Source: Niveispirillum sp. SYP-B3756
GTDB taxonomy: Bacteria; Pseudomonadota; Alphaproteobacteria; Azospirillales; Azospirillaceae
Length of the DNA stretch: 64,000 nucleotides
Direction: 5' to 3'
Assembly (NCBI RefSeq): GCF_009495745.1
Contig: NZ_WIDQ01000018.1
Location: forward strand, 27,741 to 91,740
The notes beneath the pieces were generated by a model. That model saw only the letters and a list, made by a program, of their open reading frames with translations. It made no database searches and was not told the DNA's origin. The position numbers and the translations under genes are program-made. Numbering within the stretch: position 1 is the first letter of the stretch; every line of letters starts with the position of its first letter. Positions 8,810 through 16,284 of this stretch are shown here, piece by piece.

Positions 8810-8822
8810 CCCTTGTTCTGGA
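8810..8822 (-). promoter_or_regulatory. Shared leader motif TCCAGAACAAGGG, copy 3
   Basis: On the minus strand TCCAGAACAAGGG precedes GGATGCG and the hyuA ATG at 8802. Thirteen bases are identical to the copies before the racemase-family and DUF1838 genes. Confidence 0.5.
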
Positions 8823-9007
8823 AGCGGTCAAATATTGATCCCAGCAGTACCGGAATGACGGACGGCGACCATCGTCCGCTTCCCCATTTGACCGCTGTGT
8901 GGATGTCGATCTTCGGGGCGGTTCCTGCAGGCAGGGAAGAACGGTCACAGCCCGCGTTACGGGCAGGCCGTGTCCTCAGTTCAGGTAGAATTTATCCAGG
9001 GTGGTTT

Positions 9008-9080
9008 CCTCACCCTCTCCAGCCTTCCGGCTTGCGAGGGTGAGGATCAAACGCGAGAAGGCCAGCGATCCCTTCTCGCG
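9008..9080 (-). terminator. Tandem hairpins after the amine oxidase gene
   Basis: Two inverted repeats follow each other: CGCGAGAAGG/CCTTCTCGCG (9052-9061 with 9071-9080) and CCTCACCCTC/GAGGGTGAGG (9008-9017 with 9036-9045). Neither has a long U-tract on the minus strand, so termination would be weak or partial. Confidence 0.45.
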
Positions 9081-9138
9081 CTTCAAAATGGTGATTACGG
9101 TGCCGACCAAAGAGCGGCTGGAAGGTGCCGAATGAACA

Positions 9139-10611
9139 TCAGATCTTTTCCAGGATCTCCATGGCGGCGGCTTCACCCGTTTCCATGGCGCTTTCCATGC
9201 CATGTTCCAGGCGGCGCAGATGCTCGCCGGCGAAATGGATGCGGCCGGCTGGCTTGCCCATGTCGGCGGCGAAACGCTTGACCTGACCGGGCGCGAAATA
9301 ATGCTTGTTGCCGCCCACAAACGGATTGCGGCCCCAGCTATAGCCGAACTTGTATTCCAGAGCGCCGGCAATGGATGGACGCAGGCGGGCCAGATCTCCC
9401 AGCACCAGTTCCACCTGCTTGTTGGTGTCGCGGTCGTCCCAGCGGGTGGCACCGTCGCCATTCACCCAGACGATCAGGCTGTCGATGACGCCGGTCTTGG
9501 CGTTCCTCATCGCAAAGGCGCGTTCGAAGGCGCTGTTGGACCAGATCGACGGCGGCAGCCCGTCCTTCTCCCAGAAGGGCTTCTTGATGGTGAAGTGGAA
9601 CTGCGTCGTGGCGGAATAGCGGGCACCGGCGATGGCATCGGCCTGATTGTCCGGCAGGCCCGGCGTGAAGCGGATGCGGGATACGGCGCTGAACGGGGCC
9701 GCCATCACCAGGAAGCGGGAGGTCAGGACATCGCCATTCGACAGCAGCACCTTCACCTTGTCATCGGTCTGATCGACGGCAACGACGGGGCTGTTCAGGC
9801 GCACAGGCGTTTTCAGTGCGGCGGCCATGGCCTTTGGCAGCATATCGGACCCGCCCATGATATAGGCGCGGTCGGCGGCACTGGTCGGGCCGCCATATTG
9901 CGGCTTGTTGGGGTCCTTGAAGCCTTCGATCTGGGCGCGGGCCATGTCGCGGAAAATGGACAGGGACGACACACTTTCCAGGCTGGCGCCGTTCAGGTCG
10001 ATATCAGCCAGCCGGATCGCCGCTTCCGACACACCCTTGGACCGCATCAGTTCGGCCGCGGAGATGTCATAGACCATGTTCTCGGGCTGCAGCCAGGCAT
10101 TGGTCTGCTTGAAGGGCAGCCAGTCGAACATCAACCGGTTCTGCAGGATGAAGGGGGGGAACTCGCGCTCCCGCCCCCTTGTCTTGTTGACCGGGGACTT
10201 AGTCCATTCAGACGGCAACACGGTGCTGCCATCGACATTGATCATGAAATCGGTGCCCTTGAGGCCATCGGTGGTCAGGCCGACATTCAGGCGCCCGCAG
10301 GCATCGCGCACGCGACCATAAAGCAGGCCAACCTCGCTGGCCCCGACCTCGGCCTGATAGCCTTCCGTGCGCAAGGTGCGCAGACGGCCGCCAACACGGT
10401 CGGATGCCTCAACAACCTGTACAGTCAGCCCCTGGCCTTCCAGGATGGAGGCGGCGTTCAGGCCGGAAAGACCCCCGCCCACGACAACGACATCGACCTC
10501 AGACGGACCGGCGGCCCAGCCGCGGGAGGCGACGACAAGCGGAGCGGCGGCCACAAGGCCCCTCACCACGGCGCGACGGGACAGGAGCGGGGAAGCGAAT
10601 TTACTGGTCAT
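9139..10611 (-). CDS. Tat-exported flavin-dependent amine oxidase
   Basis: A 490-residue flavin amine oxidase. After the twin-arginine signal LSRRAVVRGLVAAAPLVVA the FAD-binding motif VVVVGGGLSGLNAASILE appears, followed by VEASDRVGGRLRT, and near the end GRIHFAGEHLRRLEHGMESA, the usual second FAD contact. It oxidises a primary, secondary or tertiary amine with O2 or a quinone, most likely in the periplasm. Upstream in-frame codons reach 10683 but the Tat motif fits the start at 10611. It follows the TonB receptor gene by 76 bases and is very likely co-transcribed with it. Some bacterial nicotine oxidases are Tat-exported members of this family, but nothing here identifies the substrate. Confidence 0.88.
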   Translation of the reverse strand: MTSKFASPLLSRRAVVRGLVAAAPLVVASRGWAAGPSEVDVVVVGGGLSGLNAASILEGQGLTVQVVEASDRVGGRLRTLRTEGYQAEVGASEVGLLYGRVRDACGRLNVGLTTDGLKGTDFMINVDGSTVLPSEWTKSPVNKTRGREREFPPFILQNRLMFDWLPFKQTNAWLQPENMVYDISAAELMRSKGVSEAAIRLADIDLNGASLESVSSLSIFRDMARAQIEGFKDPNKPQYGGPTSAADRAYIMGGSDMLPKAMAAALKTPVRLNSPVVAVDQTDDKVKVLLSNGDVLTSRFLVMAAPFSAVSRIRFTPGLPDNQADAIAGARYSATTQFHFTIKKPFWEKDGLPPSIWSNSAFERAFAMRNAKTGVIDSLIVWVNGDGATRWDDRDTNKQVELVLGDLARLRPSIAGALEYKFGYSWGRNPFVGGNKHYFAPGQVKRFAADMGKPAGRIHFAGEHLRRLEHGMESAMETGEAAAMEILEKI

Positions 10612-10687
10612 GGCGCCCGATCTTCCAATGTTGGCCAAAAGGAATTCCCCCCGGCGATGGTGCCGAGGGGAACATTCACGCATCCAA

Positions 10688-13135
10688 TCAGAACTTGGCG
10701 GACGCCGTTACGCCGAAGCGGCGGCCTTCACCATGATAAACTTCCATAATGCGCTGCGTGCTGACGGAATAGTTACGCGGCTGCTGGATGATGTTGGCGT
10801 TGTAATCCTCGTTGGTCAGATTGGTGACCCAGGCGGCGATGGAATAGGTATCGCTTTCCAAGGCCAGACGCAGATTGGTCAGCGTGCGTTCGCCGAAGGA
10901 GGTGACGTTCAGGCTGTTGGTATAGGTCGGGCCTGTGTAGTTCACATCCACGCGGCCGGACAGGGTCCAGTCGGCAGAGACAGGAACATTGGCACTGGCG
11001 TGCAGGTTATACTGCAACTTCACCGAACGGGCCGGGCGGTTGCCCTCGATCGAGGCCTGGATGCCACGGCCGGGGATCGTGACCATGGTGCAGACCGTGG
11101 ACGGGTTGCCGCACTGGGACGAATAGGCCGGATCATAGGTGCCCGAACCATATTTCGGATCGGAATAGGTGACCGAACCGCCGAAGGAGATGATGTCGGT
11201 GGCCTTGACCTCCGTCTGCACTTCCACGCCGTTCGTCTTCAGATTGCCGGCATTCATGATGATGGCCTGGGCAACCGACGCGTTGGGCGAGAAGGTGGAA
11301 AGCTGCAGGTTCTTCCAGTCCACATGGAAGACAGAGGCGTTCAGCATGACGCGGCGGTCCAGCAGCCACGACTTCACGCCCGCTTCATAGGTCCAGTTCT
11401 CTTCTTCGTCGAAGGTCTTCTCTGCATCGGTCAGCCCGGCCAGCGAGTTGAAACCACCCGAACGCACGCCCTTGGCGGCCGACGCGAACAGGAAGATGTC
11501 ATCCGTGGCCTTGTAATCAACCGTGAAGCGCGGGGTGAAGCTCTTGAACTCGCCCCGGAACGGCTGGCCGGCCACGCAGGGACCGAAGGCGTTGAAATAG
11601 GTCATGACGCAACGGTCGGTCTTGTTGTCGATATTGTAGCGACCTTCGGCCGCCACGCGCAGACCGTCGATGACCTCATAGCCCAGCGAGCCGAACACCG
11701 ACCGGGTGATGTTCTGCTTGTAGTTCATGTTGGCCAGACGCTGGACCACGGACGGGTCGTAGACCAGACCGGGATTGGCCAGCGCTGCCATGGGCCCCGT
11801 ACCGACGGGGTTGCCCGGCAGAATCTGGACCAGACGTTCGTTGGTGGCCAGACCCGGCGCGCTGGTGCCGGCATAGGTCTTGCTGTCCACATTGGACTGG
11901 AAGAAGAACAGGCCGCCCAGCCATTGCAGGCGGTTGCTGTCCGGCGACTGGATGCGCAGTTCCTGGCTCTTGGTCACCACCTGATCGGTGCTGTTGATCA
12001 TGGAGTTAGCCAGCACCGTGCGGGTATAGGTGCCAGCGGCGGCACCGCAGGTGCTGCCGACAGTGCAGACGCCATAGAGCGCGCCATTGCCATAGACATC
12101 GGCATCATTGACGCCGGACACTTCCGAAGCGGAGATGCCGGTCACGCTGACGATCGAGAAATCCTCGAACTTATATTCCAGTTCCAGCGCACCCTGGCGG
12201 GCCTTGGAATAGCTTTCCGGCAGGCTGCTGGTGACGTCGATCGGCAGGTTGGTCGGAATGCTGCCGCAATACAGCATATAGGCCTGGGTCGGCGCGTTGA
12301 AGGCGCCGCAATTGTGGCTGGACAGCGGGTTCAGCGAGAAGCCCGGCATCTCCGAAGTCGTCTTCATGGCGAAACCGGTGAAGGTGGCCGTGAAATTCTC
12401 GGTCGGCGTGAACAGCAGCGAGCCGGAGACGCCCCGCTTCTCATAGCCGCCCAGCTTGTCCTGCGGGTTGAAGGCGTTGTCGAACTCGCCGTCATAGGTC
12501 TGATAGGCAGCAGAGATGGAGGCCGCCAGCTTATCCTCGATGATCGGCTTGGACAGCGAGACCTTGCCGCGATAATCGCCGTTCTTGCCGACGGTGACGC
12601 TGACCTTGCCTTCGGCCACGTCGCTCGGGCGGGCTGTAGTGAAACCGACGGCACCGGCAAAGGTGGAACGGCCATAAAGCGCGCTCTGCGGACCCTTCAC
12701 GACATCAACCTGCGCGACATCCACAACCGACAGAATGTCGGCGGCATTGCGGCTGGTCTGATAGATGCCGTCAATGAACAAGCCAACATTGGCCTCCACG
12801 TTCAGATCGGTGGAGGAATTGGCCGGCGCCAGGCCACGCACGTAGATATTGGTGAAGGTGCCACCGGTGATGTTGCTCACCGTGATGCCGGGGGTCGTGT
12901 TGCCCAGATCGGTCAGGGTGGTGATGTTCTTGGCAGCCAGTTCGTCGGCTGACAGCGCCTGGATGGAGATCGGTACCGTCTGGATGTCTTCCTTGCGCTT
13001 ACGCGCGGTGACGATGATCTCATCCAGCGTCAGTTCCCCTTCGGCTGCGTGGACAAGCATGGGAATGGCAGCGGAGAGAGCGAGGGAACCAACCACCGCT
13101 GAGGTGGTCAGCGCAATAACCTTGGAACGGTACAT
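10688..13135 (-). CDS. TonB-dependent outer-membrane receptor
   Basis: An 815-residue receptor. A signal peptide (residues 1-30, ending AAIPMLVHAAE) is followed by a TonB box in DEIIVTARKRKEDIQTVP, the plug domain (ITTLTDLGNTTPGITVS, NIYVRGLAP, VDVVKGPQSALYGRSTFAGAVGF), and a 22-strand barrel ending in FGVTASAKF with the terminal Phe of outer-membrane proteins. It resembles the large alphaproteobacterial receptors that import organic substrates rather than classical siderophore receptors. ATG at 13135 follows CAAGGGGGC. It is the first gene of the island, joined to the amine oxidase gene, and should carry the compound that the island degrades. Confidence 0.9.
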   Translation of the reverse strand: MYRSKVIALTTSAVVGSLALSAAIPMLVHAAEGELTLDEIIVTARKRKEDIQTVPISIQALSADELAAKNITTLTDLGNTTPGITVSNITGGTFTNIYVRGLAPANSSTDLNVEANVGLFIDGIYQTSRNAADILSVVDVAQVDVVKGPQSALYGRSTFAGAVGFTTARPSDVAEGKVSVTVGKNGDYRGKVSLSKPIIEDKLAASISAAYQTYDGEFDNAFNPQDKLGGYEKRGVSGSLLFTPTENFTATFTGFAMKTTSEMPGFSLNPLSSHNCGAFNAPTQAYMLYCGSIPTNLPIDVTSSLPESYSKARQGALELEYKFEDFSIVSVTGISASEVSGVNDADVYGNGALYGVCTVGSTCGAAAGTYTRTVLANSMINSTDQVVTKSQELRIQSPDSNRLQWLGGLFFFQSNVDSKTYAGTSAPGLATNERLVQILPGNPVGTGPMAALANPGLVYDPSVVQRLANMNYKQNITRSVFGSLGYEVIDGLRVAAEGRYNIDNKTDRCVMTYFNAFGPCVAGQPFRGEFKSFTPRFTVDYKATDDIFLFASAAKGVRSGGFNSLAGLTDAEKTFDEEENWTYEAGVKSWLLDRRVMLNASVFHVDWKNLQLSTFSPNASVAQAIIMNAGNLKTNGVEVQTEVKATDIISFGGSVTYSDPKYGSGTYDPAYSSQCGNPSTVCTMVTIPGRGIQASIEGNRPARSVKLQYNLHASANVPVSADWTLSGRVDVNYTGPTYTNSLNVTSFGERTLTNLRLALESDTYSIAAWVTNLTNEDYNANIIQQPRNYSVSTQRIMEVYHGEGRRFGVTASAKF

Positions 13136-13979
13136 GAAGCCCCCTTGAATTTTTCCATCGTTTCGAATGGCTTACTTTCCGGTACCAATTTCCCGTCTAT
13201 TGGCGGCTAGCCGTTATTTGGTCTAGCGAGATCACACACTTTCCCGATCTGAGAAAATGCTCGCTTAAAGCCTGTGAACCGGACGTTTGCCTGTGGGAAA
13301 GCTAATTCCTTGGATGAACTTTCTTCAATTAACACCGGTCATAATGGCCACCTGTCGGATAGGCAGGGTCCGCCGGTATGGACGTCACGGAGGGATGCCG
13401 ACACAGCATCACCATCGACCGAGGCACCGAGTTTGTAAGGGCCTGGCGGTCATTGCCCATGTCCGTCTGGTTTTGCAATCCACGGCAGATGGTGAGCGGA
13501 TGACATTGCCCAGCACAATGCCGGCCATACCGCCAATTGGCGGCGGCAGCCTCCACAGGGGACATGATTTTCCAGCGTGGCCCATACCGCTCGGCAATTT
13601 TTGCCGATCGGCTTTCATTTCCTGGGTAAATTTTTCCGCTATGCCATGCCATAGCCGGCAGCTGGAAAAGACGGCGCGAATGGTATTGGCCATCCGCGCC
13701 GTATCAAGGTGGTGCTTTCACCCTGAACCGAAAAATGGGCCCGGCAGCACAGAAGCCGGCTTCCTGGGTATGAACTGGCAGGAATGGAGCGTCCACGCCA
13801 GCGGGCAATCCTCGGAGAGGAGATTGCCTCCAGGGGCACAAGCAATTTCCGCGCCAGCCCTGCGTGCCACCGTTTCCAGATCGGGCAGTCGGCGCGTATT
13901 CGCTGCATTTTGCAGAACACTGTCGCAGGTTGCAATATTGCCATTGCCATCCGCATGGAAAGCAGCGACAATATCAGCG
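13136..13979. other. 844-base non-coding region between divergent genes
   Basis: It separates the TonB receptor gene (minus) from the sigma-54 activator (plus). The frame of the activator stays open back to 13287, but that extension has no domain-like composition and no good start. A perfect palindrome CGGCTAGCCG (13204-13213) lies about 70 bases before the TonB gene and could be a regulator site. Otherwise nothing was recognised. Confidence 0.5.
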
Positions 13980-15563
13980 ATGAATAACAGCAGCCTTCAT
14001 CTTCTTGTTATCGAACCTGCCCCTTCCCTGGCATTGGCTTATGTTAATGCCCTGAAGCGGGATGGTCATAACATCTCCGTTGTGGATACGGCTGCCGCTG
14101 CCAAGCGGGCCCTGGCGGTCACCGGGGCTGACCTGGTACTCGTCAATCTTCAGTTACCGGACCAGTCGGGGACGGATCTGTTGCACGACCTGCTGGCCGC
14201 TGGCAGCGCCGCGCGGGCCATTGCACTGACAGCACAGGGTTCTGTGCAAGTGGCGGTGGAGGCGATGCGGGCCGGTGCCAGCGATGTGCTGCTGTTGCCG
14301 GTGGGCACTGAGCGATTGCGCAGCGCCGTGACCGCAGCCCTGGCAACCCGCCCGGCAGATGAAAAGCCAGGCCCGGCCAGGCGCCCGACCAAGGCAGCGA
14401 AAGCCGACAGCAAACCGGAAGTGCCGGATGGCAGTGCCTTTATGGGCTTCATCGGCACGTCTCCCCCCATGCAGGCGGCTTATCGGCTGATCGACGCGGC
14501 GGCCCCCTCCAAGGCCACCGTTTTCATCACCGGGGAAAGTGGAACCGGCAAGGAAGTCTGTGCGGAGGCCATTCACCGGCGCAGTCCGCGTGCGGGGAGC
14601 CCCTTTATTGCCATCAACTGCGCCGCGATCCCGAAAGATCTGATGGAATCGGAGATTTTCGGCCATGTGAAAGGGGCCTTTACCGGGGCCACGACCGATC
14701 ATTCCGGCGCTACTCTGCAGGCCGATGGCGGCACCCTGTTCCTGGACGAAATCGGCGAAATGGACCTGTCGCTGCAGGCCAAGCTGTTGCGCTTCCTGCA
14801 GACGGGCATGGTGAAGAAGGTTGGCTCGGAGAAGTTGGAACCGGTGGATGTGCGCATCGTCTGCGCCACCAACCGAGATCCCTATGCCGAGGTGCAGGCT
14901 GGCCGCTTCCGGGAGGATTTATTCTATCGCCTGCAGGTGATTTCCATCGAATTGCCCCCCCTGCGGGAGCGGGGGGACGATGCCCTGCTGATCGCCCGGC
15001 ATTTCCTGACCAAGTTTGGCCGGGAGGAGCGGAAAGATTTCAAAGGCTTCAGTCCAGAGGCGGAACAGATCATCCGCAATTATGCCTGGCCCGGCAATGT
15101 ACGTCAGCTGTTAAACGTGGTGCGCAATGTCGTGGTGCTGAATGATGGCGACATCATTCAGCCCTTCATGTTCCCGCCCCCGCTGAACAAGCCAACCATG
15201 ATCGTGCCGCCCTTGTTGCAAGACCCGCGCTGGGCGGCGATGATGGGGCCACTGGCACAGTCGTCGGGCACGGTCGCCGCCGGCGCCAATCCTTTTGGCA
15301 GCCTGGGCATTCCGGGCCTGTCGTTGCCGCCGACAGCCACACTGGTCGGGGTGCCCACCGCCCCGGTGGCCGCCCCTCCCCCCCCGGCACCGCCGGTTGG
15401 GGAAATGTCAGAACGGCATATTCGTCCGCTCTGGATGGTGGAGGAAGAGGCCATTGATGCGGCAATCCAGGCCTGTGGTGGTAATATAACCCGCGCTGCG
15501 GCTTTGTTGGAAATCAACCCCTGCACGATTTACCGTCGTCGGCAGAAAAAGAAGACGGGCTGA
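13980..15563 (+). CDS. Sigma-54-dependent activator with degenerate receiver (NtrC family)
   Basis: A 527-residue NtrC-type activator. Residues 1-120 fold as a receiver, but the phospho-acceptor Asp is Asn (N56 in LVLVNLQLPDQSG), the acidic pocket reads VIEPAP, and the conserved Lys of the KP motif is replaced (LLLPV), so it cannot be phosphorylated in the usual way. The AAA+ domain is complete: Walker A GESGTGKE (about 183), GAFTGA (about 232), Walker B GGTLFLDEIGEM, WPGNVRQL (about 369). After a proline/alanine-rich linker a Fis-type helix-turn-helix ends the protein (EAIDAAIQACGGNITRAAALLEINPCTIYRRR). The 106-residue gene follows after 20 bases. GAFTGA shows sigma-54 contact; the targets are unknown. 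Confidence 0.9.
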   Translation: MNNSSLHLLVIEPAPSLALAYVNALKRDGHNISVVDTAAAAKRALAVTGADLVLVNLQLPDQSGTDLLHDLLAAGSAARAIALTAQGSVQVAVEAMRAGASDVLLLPVGTERLRSAVTAALATRPADEKPGPARRPTKAAKADSKPEVPDGSAFMGFIGTSPPMQAAYRLIDAAAPSKATVFITGESGTGKEVCAEAIHRRSPRAGSPFIAINCAAIPKDLMESEIFGHVKGAFTGATTDHSGATLQADGGTLFLDEIGEMDLSLQAKLLRFLQTGMVKKVGSEKLEPVDVRIVCATNRDPYAEVQAGRFREDLFYRLQVISIELPPLRERGDDALLIARHFLTKFGREERKDFKGFSPEAEQIIRNYAWPGNVRQLLNVVRNVVVLNDGDIIQPFMFPPPLNKPTMIVPPLLQDPRWAAMMGPLAQSSGTVAAGANPFGSLGIPGLSLPPTATLVGVPTAPVAAPPPPAPPVGEMSERHIRPLWMVEEEAIDAAIQACGGNITRAAALLEINPCTIYRRRQKKKTG

Positions 15564-15583
15564 GGCGCCGGAGGCAGAGAGCC

Positions 15584-15904
15584 ATGATCACCGAAATCCG
15601 TCACATCATTTTCTCTAACGATGAGCTGAAGCTGGTCTTCCAGACCGTGCCGCTGGAGGGGTTTGATCCCAGCCGCCGCATCACGCGCGTGCAGGTGGTG
15701 GAAGGGCCCCCGCCCTCTGTCCGCCTTCAGAGCGACGGCGTCAGCGGTCCGCGCGGGGAGTTGGAGGTTGAAAGCTATCAGCTGGCACGGCTGATCGTCG
15801 CCTACTGCCGGGAAAAGCGCATCCCCCTGCCCAAGGATGCGCTGAAAACCATTCACGCGCAGGGCGATGCGCTATGTTTTTCCATCATGAGCACGTTGGG
15901 ATGA
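15584..15904 (+). CDS. Conserved hypothetical protein, 106 residues
   Basis: A small soluble acidic-basic mixed protein beginning MITEIRHIIFSNDEL, with no signal peptide or membrane segment. It starts 20 bases after the sigma-54 activator stop, preceded by GGAGG, so it is almost surely in the same operon. No family is recognised. It may be a partner or modifier of the activator, which lacks a phosphorylation site, but that is inference from position only. Confidence 0.7.
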   Translation: MITEIRHIIFSNDELKLVFQTVPLEGFDPSRRITRVQVVEGPPPSVRLQSDGVSGPRGELEVESYQLARLIVAYCREKRIPLPKDALKTIHAQGDALCFSIMSTLG

Positions 15905-15968
15905 AGTCCCCTGGCGCCCGGACCCGGATCAGCCTATAATCTGTCCAGAACCATAAAGGATTACTGCG

Positions 15969-16169
15969 ATGGAAGTCGGCTCCTCTGCCGGGTATGCCTC
16001 GGCCGTCAATGTATTGCAGACCCGCAGCCAGCTGCAGACCGGCCAGCTGAAGCAGAATGCCGATCAGGAACAGCAGGCCGCCCAGGTGCTGCAAACCGGC
16101 ACCACCGCCGCAACGGGAAGTGGTGGCGGTGCCGACGGGCGCGGTGCTTTGGTCGATATCAAGGCCTGA
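15969..16169 (+). CDS. Small hypothetical protein, 66 residues
   Basis: A 66-residue protein rich in Gln, Ala, Gly and Thr (SAVNVLQTRSQLQTGQLKQ, then a Gly/Ala-rich stretch and a C-terminal GALVDIKA). The Gln-rich helix and the terminal V-D-I motif recall the small YjfB-type proteins annotated as putative motility proteins, but the likeness is weak. ATG is preceded by AAAGGA. It lies 64 bases after the 106-residue gene. Confidence 0.5.
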   Translation: MEVGSSAGYASAVNVLQTRSQLQTGQLKQNADQEQQAAQVLQTGTTAATGSGGGADGRGALVDIKA

Positions 16170-16284
16170 ACCACAGCAAAGGCTGTTCAGCCCCCGCGTA
16201 ACCCGTTATCCTGCCTCGCATTTGGCAGATCGTACCACCCCGGCCCAGACCGCGCCGGTGGTGGTAGAGCGGGGGACGAGATAG

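Larger units (their letters stand above)
8803..9138. other. Intergenic region between amine oxidase and hyuA
   Basis: This 336-base stretch carries the hyuA promoter and leader at its left and two hairpins at its right (9008-9045 and 9052-9080), which lie just after the amine oxidase stop codon. No gene is seen in it. Confidence 0.5.

Noticed and set aside
10367..12952. 861-codon open frame on the plus strand opposite the TonB receptor
   Set aside because: Antisense to a well-supported receptor, with low-complexity composition and no start signal.
13287..13979. N-terminal extension of the sigma-54 activator
   Set aside because: The frame is open but the sequence has no domain character; the receiver fold starts at 13980.
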